From positions 62,001 to 126,000 of the forward strand of contig NZ_VIRM01000016.1 in the NCBI RefSeq assembly GCF_006874475.1: a DNA stretch of 64,000 nt. The letters are read 5' to 3'. Under the pieces are notes generated by a model. It worked only from the letters and a program-made list of their open reading frames with translations, was not told the origin of the DNA and did no database searches. Origin of the DNA: Microbispora hainanensis. GTDB lineage: Bacteria; Actinomycetota; Actinomycetes; Streptosporangiales; Streptosporangiaceae. Position numbers and translations under genes: made by a program. Shown in pieces: positions 7,890 to 16,581 of this stretch (position 1 is the stretch's first letter; every line of letters starts with the position of its first letter).

Positions 7890-7941
7890 GCCGCCCAGGC
7901 GATGCGGCTGCCACAAGCAGGCCGCCGCACGCCTGGACGGC
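7890..7941. terminator. Large stem-loop between convergent genes
   Basis: GCCG, CCAGGCG and GCGGC pair in order with GCCGC, CGCCTGG and CGGC, with small internal bulges and a loop of about 12 bases. It lies between the small + strand genes and the 3' end of the minus-strand adaptor gene. There is no T run. Confidence 0.5.
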
Positions 7942-7947
7942 AGACGC

Positions 7948-9663
7948 TCAGTGGCCGTCGGACGGGCTGGTCGCCGCCGGGAAGCCCTCGTCCGGGAAGG
8001 CGGTGGAGGCGCCGGGCAGGACGACCTGGTCTCCTTCGGAGAGGCCGCCGGTGATCTGCACGTAGCTGTCGCCGCGCACGCCGACCTTGACCGTCCGCCG
8101 CGTCTGGGTGCCGCCGTCGGCCACCGTGACCACGGCGGTGCCGTCGCCCTGGGCGCGTACGGCCTGCGAGGGGACGTAGAGCGCGTCGGATGCCTCGCCG
8201 GTCGTCACCCGTACGGTGACGCTCTGGCCCAGCAGCAGGCGGGCGGGGCGTTTGTTCAGGACGATCGTCACGCCGTAACGGACCAGGCGGTTGGTGGTGG
8301 TCGCGGTCGGGTCGACGTGGGAGACCGTTCCCGGGTATTCCTGCCCCGGTTGCGTGGGCAGCGTCACGGTGGCCGCCTGACCGACCTTGAGGAAACGGAC
8401 GTCCGACTCGGTGAACATCGCCTGCACCTGCAGGTCGTCGAGGTCACCAAGGGTGATGAACGTGCCCGACGTGTAGCGGGAGCCCGTGGTTCCCGCGACG
8501 GACAGGATCGTGCCGTCCGCCGGAGCCTTGATCGTCACTCCGTCGAGCGCCTCCTTGGCGTCGGCCAGTTCGGTCGTCGCCTGGCTGACCTGTGCCTCTG
8601 CCTGTGCCTCGGTGAGCCGGGCGCCGCCGCCCTGGCCGCCCCGACCCCCCTGGCCTGCCTGGCCGCCGGCGAAGCCGCCGCGCCCCTGCGCACCGCCGCT
8701 GGAGCCCGCACGCCCCTGGGCACCGCCGCCCTGGCCCTGAGAGTTCTGTCTCTGCGGGTTCTGCCCCTGGCCGCCCTGCCCGGATGCGCAAGCGCCGGAG
8801 GAGCCACTGGAGGAGGGGCTCGGCGTGGCGGACGGATGCGCCGGTGGCGTGGGCGGGATCGAGACGCTCGTCCCGGGGTCCGGCGTGCTCGTGCCGCCCG
8901 TGGGGGCCGGATGGTGCGTCCAGGACGGCCTCGGACGCGGGTGGGGATGCGGATGCGGGTGTGCCGTGACCGTCGGCGCCGGGGTGGGCGGGGGTGTTGA
9001 GCCGCCGTGGTCACCACCCTGGTAGGCCACGAGCTCGATGCTCGCCGCGCTCGCGCCCGTGTTCGCCGAGGCGGCGACCGGCCGGTACGAAGGCCCGGCG
9101 GTCGCGGACGGCCGTGGCGAGGGCTGCGAGGGGCGCGTGGGCTCCTGTCCGGACGGCCGGACGGAAGGGGTGGTCGGGCACGAGACAGGGCCGCCACTGC
9201 CGGTCGCCCCGCCGCCGGAGCCCGTATAACCCGAGCCGCCCGCAAAGCCGGAGCCGCCCGCGCTCGGGGCTGCGGCTCCGCCCGCCGTGGCGGTGCCGTT
9301 CTGGACGTCGTCGAGGGTCTCCTTGGCGGCGGCGAGCGCGGCCTTCGCGGCCTCGTAGTTCTCCTTGGCTATGGTGTCGTCGATCCGGGCGAGGACCTTG
9401 CCGCGGCGGACCTTCTGACCCACCATGACGTAGACCTTCTCGACCGTGCCCTCCGCTCCGAACGCGAGATCGCGCACGCCGTTGTCGACGGTGTTGCCGG
9501 CGGCCGAGACGTACGACGCGACCGTGCCCCGCTTGACCGAGGCGAGCGCTATCCGGTCGGCCACGGAGGTGTCGCCGCCGGTGGCGGAGATCACGGCGAC
9601 GCTCGCGATGACGATCCCCGCCAGCGCGAGCCCTCCGACCCTGAGGGGAGTGCTCGATCTCAT
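7948..9663 (-). CDS. Efflux membrane-fusion (adaptor) protein with Pro/Gly/His-rich insert
   Basis: A periplasmic-adaptor-type protein of the HlyD/MacA superfamily, about 571 residues, where most relatives have 350-450. An N-terminal anchor (GGLALAGIVIASVAVISATG) is followed by the first half of the lipoyl domain (GAEGTVEKVYVMVGQKVRRGKVLARIDD). Then comes a very long insert rich in Pro, Ser, Gly and His, including several HPHPHP runs. The second lipoyl half is GVTIKAPADGTILSVAG, followed by a beta-barrel with TESDVRFLKVGQAATVTLP. The start at 9663 is preferred over 9672 because AGCAGGA is well spaced. It is divergent from the MacAB-like operon and has no transporter of its own nearby. Confidence 0.85.
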   Translation of the reverse strand: MRSSTPLRVGGLALAGIVIASVAVISATGGDTSVADRIALASVKRGTVASYVSAAGNTVDNGVRDLAFGAEGTVEKVYVMVGQKVRRGKVLARIDDTIAKENYEAAKAALAAAKETLDDVQNGTATAGGAAAPSAGGSGFAGGSGYTGSGGGATGSGGPVSCPTTPSVRPSGQEPTRPSQPSPRPSATAGPSYRPVAASANTGASAASIELVAYQGGDHGGSTPPPTPAPTVTAHPHPHPHPRPRPSWTHHPAPTGGTSTPDPGTSVSIPPTPPAHPSATPSPSSSGSSGACASGQGGQGQNPQRQNSQGQGGGAQGRAGSSGGAQGRGGFAGGQAGQGGRGGQGGGARLTEAQAEAQVSQATTELADAKEALDGVTIKAPADGTILSVAGTTGSRYTSGTFITLGDLDDLQVQAMFTESDVRFLKVGQAATVTLPTQPGQEYPGTVSHVDPTATTTNRLVRYGVTIVLNKRPARLLLGQSVTVRVTTGEASDALYVPSQAVRAQGDGTAVVTVADGGTQTRRTVKVGVRGDSYVQITGGLSEGDQVVLPGASTAFPDEGFPAATSPSDGH

Positions 9664-9747
9664 GGCGGACATCCTGCTGACGTCACGTGACCGGTGGCTT
9701 GGCCGTACCTGAGAGTTGTCTGTAAATGCGCATCCTGACGTGGACTG

Positions 9748-9764
9748 TCAGCAAACCCTCAGCA
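9748..9764 (+). promoter_or_regulatory. 11-bp-spaced direct repeat TCAGCA
   Basis: TCAGCA at 9748-9753 and 9759-9764 lies in the intergenic region between the two divergent adaptor genes. An 11-base period is the spacing used by OmpR-family regulators, and one is encoded in this operon at 13677. Candidate site only. Confidence 0.35.
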
Positions 9765-9808
9765 TCGGCCTAGGTTGCCCGAAGCGGGGTTTGCCATGGT
9801 TCGACGTC

Positions 9809-10972
9809 GTGAAGCTGTCGACGAAGCGCAGGACATTGATCGTCAACGGTGTCCTGGTGGTACTGCTGCTCGGCGGGATCGCGGCGGCCTGGGCGTCCGT
9901 GGGAGGCGGCTCCTCCGGAGACGGCGCCGTGCCGCTGACGACCCGGGTGACCCGCGGGACCGTGCTCGCCTCGGTATCGGCCTCCGGTTCCGTCGAGAGC
10001 GCCAGGACGCGCGCCCTCGATTTCGGTACGAACGGCACCGTCGAGTCCGTCCTGGTCGAGAGCGGCGACAAGGTCAAGAAGGGACAGGTGCTCGCGCGCA
10101 TCGACGACACGGCCGCCCAGGAGAGTCTGGAGGCGGCCAAGGCGAGCCTGGACGCCGCCGAGGAGGCCGACACCTCGACCGCCTCGGGCTACTCGCAGTA
10201 CATCAACGCGAGGAACGCCTACCGGTCGGCCAAGCGGGCTGTGGCGGGCACGGTGATCAAGGCGCCCTTCGCCGGGGTCGTCACGGCCGTCAACGGGGCC
10301 GTGGGCGGCTCCTCGGGCGCGTCCGGCGGCGGATCCGGCGGGTCCTCCCAGGGCGGCCTGGGGCAGTCGCAGGGCGGCTCGGCCGCGTCGGGCGGGTCCG
10401 GCGGCTTCATCGACATCGCCGACCCCGCCCGCCTGCAGATCGTGGGCGACTTCACCGAGGCCGACGTCAGCAGGATCAAGGTCGGCCAGGCGGCCACCGT
10501 GTCCTTCGACGCTCTCCCCGGGGTCACCGCCGCCGGCAAGGTGACGGTGGTCGATCCGCAGCCGCAGACGAACAACAACGTCGTCCAGTACGCCGTGACG
10601 ATCTCGCTGACCGACGTGCCGTCCACCGTACGGCTCGGCCAGACGGCCACGGCCCTGGTGACCGTGGGCAAGGCCGACGACGTGCTCACGGTGGCCTCCT
10701 CGGCGGTCACGACGGCGGGCGGCCAGACCACGGTGACCGTGCTGGAGAACGGCAGGCAGGTCGTGAAGCGGGTGGAGGTCGGCCTGAAGGGCGACACGAC
10801 CACCGAGATCAAGTCGGGACTCCAGGAGGGCGACCAGGTGGTGCGGCCACAGGCGTCGACGACCGGCGGAGGCGGCGGCGGCATCCAGCTTCCCGGCGGA
10901 GGCGGGCTCGGCCGCGGCTTCGGTGGCGGTGGCGGTGGCTTCGGCGGCGGTCGCGGCGGAGGCAACCGATGA
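9809..10972 (+). CDS. MacA-like membrane-fusion protein
   Basis: An adaptor of the MacA/HlyD type, about 387 residues. It has an N-terminal membrane anchor (LIVNGVLVVLLLGGIAAAWA), a lipoyl half FGTNGTVESVLVESGDKVKKG, an alpha-helical stretch, and a second lipoyl half VIKAPFAGVVTAVNGAVGG. It then has a Gly/Ser-rich linker, a barrel with DVSRIKVGQAATVSFDALPG, and a Gly-rich tail. GTG 9809 is taken because it places the anchor directly after VKLSTKRRT; an earlier in-frame ATG at 9716 would precede the probable promoter. The stop overlaps the ATPase ATG by 4 bases. It links the ABC permease to the cell wall side. Confidence 0.88.
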   Translation: MKLSTKRRTLIVNGVLVVLLLGGIAAAWASVGGGSSGDGAVPLTTRVTRGTVLASVSASGSVESARTRALDFGTNGTVESVLVESGDKVKKGQVLARIDDTAAQESLEAAKASLDAAEEADTSTASGYSQYINARNAYRSAKRAVAGTVIKAPFAGVVTAVNGAVGGSSGASGGGSGGSSQGGLGQSQGGSAASGGSGGFIDIADPARLQIVGDFTEADVSRIKVGQAATVSFDALPGVTAAGKVTVVDPQPQTNNNVVQYAVTISLTDVPSTVRLGQTATALVTVGKADDVLTVASSAVTTAGGQTTVTVLENGRQVVKRVEVGLKGDTTTEIKSGLQEGDQVVRPQASTTGGGGGGIQLPGGGGLGRGFGGGGGGFGGGRGGGNR

Positions 10973-11736
10973 GGGCCGGCCCTCCGGTGCTCGTCCGCCC
11001 TGTACTCGACCCACCCGTGCTCGACCTGCGCCACGTCACCAAGGTGTACGGCGAGGGCGAGACCGCGGTGCACGCGCTGCGCGGCGTGTCGCTCCGGGTG
11101 GAGCGCGGCGACTATGTCGCGATCATGGGCGCTTCCGGCTCCGGCAAGTCCACGCTGATGAACATCATCGGCTGCCTCGACATCCCGTCCGGCGGGACCT
11201 ACCGCCTCGACGGCACCGACGTCGGCGGGCTCGACGAACGGCGGCTCGCGATCGTCCGCAACCGCAAGCTCGGCTTGGTCTTCCAGTCGTTCAACCTCAT
11301 CCCCCGGATGAGCGCGCTCGCCAACGTCGAGCTTCCCCTGGCGTACGGCGGGGTCAAGGCCGCGGAGCGGCGCCGCAGGGCGCTGGCCGCGCTCGACCGG
11401 GTCGGGCTCGCCGAGCGCGTCCACCACCAGCCCAACGAGCTGTCCGGAGGCCAGCAGCAGCGGGTGGCGGTGGCCCGCGCGCTCGTCACCGCGCCGACCC
11501 TGCTGCTGGCCGACGAGCCCACGGGCGCTCTCGACAGCAAGTCCAGCGAGGACGTCATGAACATCTTCGACCGCCTCAGCGCGAACGGCCGGACCCTGGT
11601 CGTCATCACGCACGAGGAGGAGGTCGCCGCGCACGCCAAACGGGTCGTCCGCCTCATGGACGGCCAGATCGTGGAGGACGCGCGCACCACGCCGGTCGGC
11701 GGGCTGCCCCCGCGGCTCGCGGAGGTGGCCTCGTGA
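10969..11736 (+). CDS. ABC transporter ATP-binding protein (MacB/LolD type)
   Basis: A 255-residue ATPase. Walker A is GASGSGKSTLMN, the Q loop is LVFQSFNLIP, the signature is LSGGQQQRVAVARAL, Walker B is LLLADEPTGALD, and the switch is VITHEE. The MNIIGCLD and FNLIPRMSALANVELPL segments are typical of the type VII (MacB/LolCDE) group rather than of importers. It overlaps the adaptor upstream and the permease downstream by 4 bases each. Confidence 0.96.
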   Translation: MRAGPPVLVRPVLDPPVLDLRHVTKVYGEGETAVHALRGVSLRVERGDYVAIMGASGSGKSTLMNIIGCLDIPSGGTYRLDGTDVGGLDERRLAIVRNRKLGLVFQSFNLIPRMSALANVELPLAYGGVKAAERRRRALAALDRVGLAERVHHQPNELSGGQQQRVAVARALVTAPTLLLADEPTGALDSKSSEDVMNIFDRLSANGRTLVVITHEEEVAAHAKRVVRLMDGQIVEDARTTPVGGLPPRLAEVAS

Positions 11737-13013
11737 ACGGCGCGGAGGTCCTGCGGTTCGCCCTGCGCGGCCTGGCCGCCAACAAGATGCGCAGCGCGCT
11801 CACCATGCTCGGCATCCTGATCGGCGTCGCCGCGGTGATCCTGCTGGTCGCGATCGGTGAGGGGTCCTCCCGGCAGATCCAGCAGAACATCCAGCGGCTC
11901 GGGGCCAACTCGCTGACCATCACGCCCTCCACCTCGGGAGGCGGGGGAGGTGGGGGGTTCGCCCGAGCCGTCGGCGGAGGCGGAGGCGGCGGCGGGGCAG
12001 GGCGGCAGAACGGCGGCCCCCGCACCCAGGCCAAGAACCTGACCGTCGAGGACGCGCGGGCGCTGGCCGACCCGGCGAACGCCCCCTCGGTCAAGAGCGT
12101 CTCGCCCGTCGTGACGGCCCAGTCCCAGACCGCGACGTACGAGGGAGCGAGCCACGCGATCGGCCAGCTCGTGGGCACCTACCCGAGCTATTTCGAGGCG
12201 TCCAACAAGCCGGTGGCGAAGGGGTCGTACTTCTACAACGACGACGTGCTCGCCGCGCGCAAGGTCGTGGTGATCGGGCAGACGGTGGCCGACGACCTGT
12301 TCGGCACGGTCGATCCCCTCGGCAAGCAGATCACCGTGTCGGGCGTGCCGTTCACGGTCGTGGGAGTGCTCAAGGAGGCCGGCTCGTCCGGTTTCCAGGA
12401 CGCCGACGACGTGGCCGTCGCCCCGCTGCCCGCCGTGCAGCAGAGCCTGACCGGCTTCGGGCCGTTGGGACAGATCCTCGTCCAGGCCAAGAGCGCCGAG
12501 ACGGTGGACGCCGCGCAGGCCGAGGTCACCGAGGTGCTCAACCAGCGGCACGGCATCACCGCCACGGCGAGCGCCGACTATCGCATCCTCAACCAGGAGA
12601 CCCTGCAGGAAACGGTCGGCGCGGCGATCGGGACGTTCACGGTCCTGCTCGGCGCGGTGGCCGCGATCAGCCTGCTCGTCGGCGGCATCGGCATCACCAA
12701 CATCATGCTCGTCACGGTCACCGAGCGGACCAGGGAGATCGGCATCCGCAAGGCGATCGGCGCGCCCAAGGGCGCGATCCTCGGCCAGTTCCTCGCCGAG
12801 GCGACGATGCTCAGCCTCGTCGGCGGCCTGCTGGGCGTGCTGATCGCCGTGGTCGGCGCCCAGTTCACCATCGCGGGCGTGCAGCCGGTGATCGTCCCCA
12901 CGTCGATCGCGCTGGCGCTCGGCGTCTCGGTCGCGATCGGCCTGTTCTTCGGCAGTTATCCCGCCAACCGCGCCGCCGGGTTGCGGCCGATCGAAGCCCT
13001 CCGCTTCGAGTGA
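11733..13013 (+). CDS. MacB-like ABC permease
   Basis: A 426-residue permease. TM1 is near residues 20-42 (LTMLGILIGVAAVILLVAIG). A large extracytoplasmic MacB_PCD domain contains a Gly-rich insert and VVVIGQTVADDLFG. Three C-terminal FtsX-type TM segments follow (FTVLLGAVAAISLLVGGIG, then LSLVGGLLGVLIAVVG, then ALALGVSVAIGLFFGSYP). ERTREIGIRKAIGA is the coupling region. GTG 11733 overlaps the ATPase stop by 4 bases. With the adaptor and ATPase it forms a complete MacAB-type exporter, likely for a lipid, peptide or antibiotic. Confidence 0.95.
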   Translation: MNGAEVLRFALRGLAANKMRSALTMLGILIGVAAVILLVAIGEGSSRQIQQNIQRLGANSLTITPSTSGGGGGGGFARAVGGGGGGGGAGRQNGGPRTQAKNLTVEDARALADPANAPSVKSVSPVVTAQSQTATYEGASHAIGQLVGTYPSYFEASNKPVAKGSYFYNDDVLAARKVVVIGQTVADDLFGTVDPLGKQITVSGVPFTVVGVLKEAGSSGFQDADDVAVAPLPAVQQSLTGFGPLGQILVQAKSAETVDAAQAEVTEVLNQRHGITATASADYRILNQETLQETVGAAIGTFTVLLGAVAAISLLVGGIGITNIMLVTVTERTREIGIRKAIGAPKGAILGQFLAEATMLSLVGGLLGVLIAVVGAQFTIAGVQPVIVPTSIALALGVSVAIGLFFGSYPANRAAGLRPIEALRFE

Positions 13014-13041
13014 TGGCCGGACCCATGGAAGGGAGATGGAT

Positions 13042-13680
13042 GTGAGCAGGCACGACACCGAGGAGCTTCTGGAGACCTCGCCGTTCGACGACGACCTCCA
13101 GGAGGTCCTGGCGGCGCGTCCCGCTCGGGCGGGCGGGTCGAAGCTGACGCTCGCCCTGGCCGGAGGCGTCCTGCTCGTGGCCGGGCTGCTCCTCGGCATC
13201 CAGGTGCAGAAGCTCCTGGGCGGCTCCACGCCGGGCCGGTTCCCGTCCCGTGCGGCCGGCGCCGGTGCGTTCGCGGGCGGCCAGGCCGGCGAAGGTGGCG
13301 GGGCGAACGGCGGGTTCGCCCGGGGCGCGGGCGGGGGCGGCGGCTTCGCCGGCGGCGGCGCCGGACGTGCGGACGGCGGCGCCGGGGCAGGATCAGGGAC
13401 AGGGGCAGGAGCGCGGGCAGGAGCGGGGCCGGGCGGCGCGACCTTCGGCACGGTCAAGCTGGTCGACGGCGACAAGATCTACGTCCAGACCGTGAACGGC
13501 GGCGTGGTCACGGTGACGACCTCGGGCGACACCAAGGTGCGGGTCACCCGGTCGGGGAAGGTCTCCGACCTCAAGCCGGGCAGCTTCGTCACCGTCGCGG
13601 GGACCGCCGACGCGCAGGGCCAGGTGGCGGCGACGTCCGTCACCGAGGGTGCCGCCCTGGGCCGGAGGACGGGATCGTGA
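13042..13680 (+). CDS. Gly-rich membrane-anchored protein with DUF5666-like domain
   Basis: About 212 residues. A cytoplasmic acidic N-terminus (DTEELLETSPFDDDLQEVLA) is followed by one TM (LTLALAGGVLLVAGLLLGIQ), a Gly/Ala-rich stretch of about 65 residues, and a C-terminal small beta domain. That domain reads FGTVKLVDGDKIYVQT, then VTTSGDTKVRVT, then LKPGSFVTVAGTADAQGQV, a DUF5666/OB-like pattern. I prefer GTG 13042 (GGAAGGGAG 6 bases upstream) over ATG 13036. The stop overlaps the regulator GTG. It may be an accessory or sensor for the exporter. Confidence 0.75.
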   Translation: MSRHDTEELLETSPFDDDLQEVLAARPARAGGSKLTLALAGGVLLVAGLLLGIQVQKLLGGSTPGRFPSRAAGAGAFAGGQAGEGGGANGGFARGAGGGGGFAGGGAGRADGGAGAGSGTGAGARAGAGPGGATFGTVKLVDGDKIYVQTVNGGVVTVTTSGDTKVRVTRSGKVSDLKPGSFVTVAGTADAQGQVAATSVTEGAALGRRTGS

Positions 13681-14363
13681 TCAGGGAAGGCCGTCTGCTG
13701 GTCGTCGACGACGAGCCCGACATCAGGGAGCTGCTGTCGGCGAGCCTGCGCTACGCCGGGTTCGAGGTGATCACCGCGTCATCCGGCCGCGACGCGGTCC
13801 TGATCGCCGGCAAGATGCGCCCCGACCTGATCGTGCTCGACGTCATGCTGCCCGACCTGGACGGCTTCGCCGTCTCCGACCGGCTGCACGCCTCCGGGCG
13901 GCGGATCCCCGTGCTGTTCCTCACCGCGAGGGACGCGAACGAGGACAAGATCGTCGGGCTCGGCTCCGGCGACGACTACGTCACCAAGCCGTTCAGCCTG
14001 GAGGAGCTGCTCGCGCGCATCCGGGCCGTGCTGCGGCGCACCCGCGGCGACACCACGCCCGCCCGGCTGCGCGTCGGCGATCTGGAGCTCGACGAGGAGT
14101 CCCGCCAGGTCTGGCGGGACGGCGCCCCCGTACGGCTGTCGCCCACCGAGTTCAAGCTGCTGCACTACTTCATGGTCAACCAGGGCCGCGTGGTGTCGAA
14201 GGCGCAGATCCTCGACCACGTCTGGCACTACGACTTCGGCGGCGACCGCAACGTGGTCGAGTCGTACGTCTCCTATCTCCGCCGCAAGATCGACACCGTC
14301 GAGCCCAAACTGATCCACACGCTCCGCGGCGTGGGCTATGTCCTCCGTGCGCCGCGTCAGTGA
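13677..14363 (+). CDS. OmpR-family response regulator of the efflux operon
   Basis: A 228-residue regulator. The receiver domain has DDE at 11-13, the phosphoacceptor Asp55 in LIVLDVMLPD, Thr in FLTARD and Lys in YVTKPF. The winged helix contains LSPTEFKLLHYFM and ends in HTLRGVGYVLR. It is a paralogue of the regulator at 3336-4058. One residue is missing in the loop before YVTKP: this protein reads GLGSGDDYV where the paralogue reads GLTLGGDDYV. It is coupled by 4-base overlap to the DUF5666 gene and overlaps its kinase by 26 bases. It probably controls the exporter operon. Confidence 0.95.
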   Translation: MIREGRLLVVDDEPDIRELLSASLRYAGFEVITASSGRDAVLIAGKMRPDLIVLDVMLPDLDGFAVSDRLHASGRRIPVLFLTARDANEDKIVGLGSGDDYVTKPFSLEELLARIRAVLRRTRGDTTPARLRVGDLELDEESRQVWRDGAPVRLSPTEFKLLHYFMVNQGRVVSKAQILDHVWHYDFGGDRNVVESYVSYLRRKIDTVEPKLIHTLRGVGYVLRAPRQ

Positions 14364-15972
14364 CCTGCTCCACGCCGGCGGAACGGCCCGCGGCGCTGGT
14401 GAAAGGGCCGGCGCGAAGACCGCTACGGGCACCGACGCGGAGGCGGGTGCGGAGGCGGACGCGTCCGGCCGCACCCATCGGTGGTCCCGGCTGCCGCGCC
14501 CGCTCGGCGCGCTGCGCCTGCTGAGCGTCCGCGAGCTGCGGCGGCGGGTCGCGAGGACCCCGCTGTGGCTGCGGCTCGTGGCGGGGACGCTGCTGCTCGT
14601 GACGCTCGCGATCGCGCTCACCGGCGGCTTCGCCGTACAGCTCCTGCGGGGCTACCTGGTGGACCGGGTCGACGTGCAGCTCACGGCCTTCGGGCGGCGC
14701 CCGGTGGAACCGCCGGTTCCGCCCCAGGTGACGGGCAACGCGTTCCGGCCGCCACGGCAGTTCGGCTCGTTCTACATCGTCCAGCTCGACCGGAACGGCA
14801 CGGTCGTCCGCACCGTCCAGGAGCCGCCGAACGCCGATCCGCTGCCCGCGCTGCCCACCCCCCGGCAGGACCGCAGGCAGTGGTTGTTCACGGTCGAGGG
14901 CCCATCGGGAGGGCTGTGGCGGGCGATCGCCGTACGCGAGGACGACGGCGCCCGCTTCCGCGTCGCGGCCATCAGCCTGGACGACATCGACGGCACGGTC
15001 TCCCGGCTGGCGGTGATCGTCCTGGGCGTCGGCCTTGCCGTGCTCGTCGCGCTCGGGGTCGCCTGCTACTGGCTCGTACGGCGCAGCCTGCGCCCGCTGG
15101 GGGAGATCGAACGGACGGCGGAGGCCATCGCGGCGGGCGACCTGTCGCGGCGCGTCCCGCTCCGGCACCGGCGCACGGAGATGGGCCGTCTCGGCCGGTC
15201 CATCAACGGCATGCTCACCCAGATCGAGACGGCCTTCCGGGAGCGAGAGGCGTCGCAGGAGCGGATGCGCCGGTTCATGGCCGACGCCTCCCACGAGCTG
15301 CGCACCCCGCTCACCTCGATCCGCGGCTTCGCCGAGCTCTATCGGCAGCAGAACTCGCAGGATCCCGTCGTGCTGCTGCGCCGCATCGAGGACCAGGCCG
15401 TACGGATGGGCCTGCTGGTGGACGACCTGCTGCTGCTCGCCCGCCTCGACCAGCAGCGCCCCCTCGAACGCCGCCCGGTCGACGTGCTCAGCCTCGCGGC
15501 GGGGGCGGTGCTCGACGCGCAGACCCTCGCGCCGGACCGGGAGATCGACCTGATGCGGCTGGACGACTCGGACGAACCCGTGCGGGTGCTCGGCGACGAG
15601 GCGCGGCTGCGCCAGGTCGTCGGCAACCTCGTCAGCAACGCCCTGCGGCACACCCCCAAGGGCACCGCGTTCCGGGTGGGCGTGGGGATCGTGTCCGGCT
15701 CGCAGGCCCTGATCGAGGTGGCCGACGACGGGCCCGGCCTGGCCCCCGGCGACGCCGAGCGGGTCTTCGAGAGGTTCTACCGCGCCGATCCCTCGCGCAG
15801 CCGGTCGGACGCCGGCGGCACGGGGCTCGGGCTGTCCATCGCCGCCGCCCTCGTCCAGGCCCACGGCGGCACCATCACGGCCGACAGCAAGCCCGGCCGC
15901 GGCGCGGTGTTCCGCGTCCGCCTCCCCGCGTGCCCTCCACAAGGAGAGGCTCCCGACGAAAGGCTAGGGTGA
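14338..15972 (+). CDS. Sensor histidine kinase of the efflux operon
   Basis: A 544-residue kinase. It has an unusual Ala/Gly-rich cytoplasmic N-terminus of about 75 residues, TM1 at about 78-103, an extracytoplasmic domain to about 220, and TM2 at 222-247. A HAMP domain follows, then HisKA with His319 in DASHELRTPL, then HATPase with NLVSNALRHTP, DDGPGL and a GTGLGLSIA G box. The C-terminal 480 residues closely parallel the kinase at 4062-5456. The start at 14338 overlaps the regulator; an internal start would remove the Ala-rich region without losing a domain. Confidence 0.94.
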   Translation: MSSVRRVSDLLHAGGTARGAGERAGAKTATGTDAEAGAEADASGRTHRWSRLPRPLGALRLLSVRELRRRVARTPLWLRLVAGTLLLVTLAIALTGGFAVQLLRGYLVDRVDVQLTAFGRRPVEPPVPPQVTGNAFRPPRQFGSFYIVQLDRNGTVVRTVQEPPNADPLPALPTPRQDRRQWLFTVEGPSGGLWRAIAVREDDGARFRVAAISLDDIDGTVSRLAVIVLGVGLAVLVALGVACYWLVRRSLRPLGEIERTAEAIAAGDLSRRVPLRHRRTEMGRLGRSINGMLTQIETAFREREASQERMRRFMADASHELRTPLTSIRGFAELYRQQNSQDPVVLLRRIEDQAVRMGLLVDDLLLLARLDQQRPLERRPVDVLSLAAGAVLDAQTLAPDREIDLMRLDDSDEPVRVLGDEARLRQVVGNLVSNALRHTPKGTAFRVGVGIVSGSQALIEVADDGPGLAPGDAERVFERFYRADPSRSRSDAGGTGLGLSIAAALVQAHGGTITADSKPGRGAVFRVRLPACPPQGEAPDERLG

Positions 15973-15978
15973 TCTCCC

Positions 15979-16533
15979 TTGCGCTACCTGTCCATCGCCG
16001 TCGCCGCCGCGGCCCTGGCCGTCACGGTGACCGGCTGCGGCGGCGGTGACGACACCGCCGCCGCCACGCCGACCACGGCCACCACGCAGGCCGCCGGGGG
16101 TGGTTCCGGCGCCGGCTCCGGGGCCGCGTTCACCGACTGCCTGCGCGAGAACGGCGTCACGCTGCCCACCGGCCGTCCGTCCGGGATGCCGAACGGACGG
16201 CCCAGCGGCAGACCCAGCGCCTGGCCGAGCGGACGGCCGAGCCGGCGGCCCGGCGGCGGCTTCGGCGGGTTCCGGTCGGCGGACCCCGCCATGAGCAAGG
16301 CGTTCGAGGCGTGCCGTTCGCTCATGCCCAGCGGCCGGGGCGGGTTCGGCGGCCGGCGCGGCGCCGATCCGCAGGCCCTCCAGGCGTTCCGCACCTGCAT
16401 GAAGGACAACGGCGCCGAGCTGCCCGCCGACGGGCGCGTACGCGGTCTCGCCACGGCGGACCCCAAGGTGGCCAAGGCGTACGACAAGTGCAAGGTGCTG
16501 CTTCCCACTCCCACTGCAACGCCCACCGGCTGA
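15979..16533 (+). CDS. Lipoprotein with two internal repeats
   Basis: A 184-residue secreted lipoprotein with signal peptide and lipobox VTVTGC (Cys at about residue 20). The mature part has an internal duplication. Each unit holds a Cys-helix (FTDCLRENGVTLP, FRTCMKDNGAELP) and then an ADPxxxKAF/Y segment with a second Cys (AFEACRSLMP, AYDKCKVLLP), so each may form a disulfide. The units are separated by a Gly/Pro/Arg/Ser-rich linker. The start is a TTG 6 bases after the kinase stop, so it is the last gene of the efflux operon. Function unknown; I infer an extracellular sensor or accessory role. Confidence 0.8.
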   Translation: MRYLSIAVAAAALAVTVTGCGGGDDTAAATPTTATTQAAGGGSGAGSGAAFTDCLRENGVTLPTGRPSGMPNGRPSGRPSAWPSGRPSRRPGGGFGGFRSADPAMSKAFEACRSLMPSGRGGFGGRRGADPQALQAFRTCMKDNGAELPADGRVRGLATADPKVAKAYDKCKVLLPTPTATPTG

Positions 16534-16581
16534 CACCGGGAGCGGTTGATTCGGCGGCCTTCCACAGGGAAGGTCGGGGGT

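Noticed and set aside
7799..8065. An 88-residue + strand frame beginning at an ATGA overlap
   Set aside because: Third codon positions are poor in G/C, it crosses the stem-loop at 7890-7941 and runs into the 3' end of the minus-strand adaptor gene.
9775..11736. A 653-residue open frame spanning adaptor and ATPase
   Set aside because: The first 400 residues are an out-of-frame reading of the adaptor. Only the part from 10969 is the ATPase.
11199..13475. A 758-residue minus-strand frame opposite the permease
   Set aside because: Antisense to well-defined ABC and DUF5666 genes; Pro/Asp/Arg-rich shadow composition.
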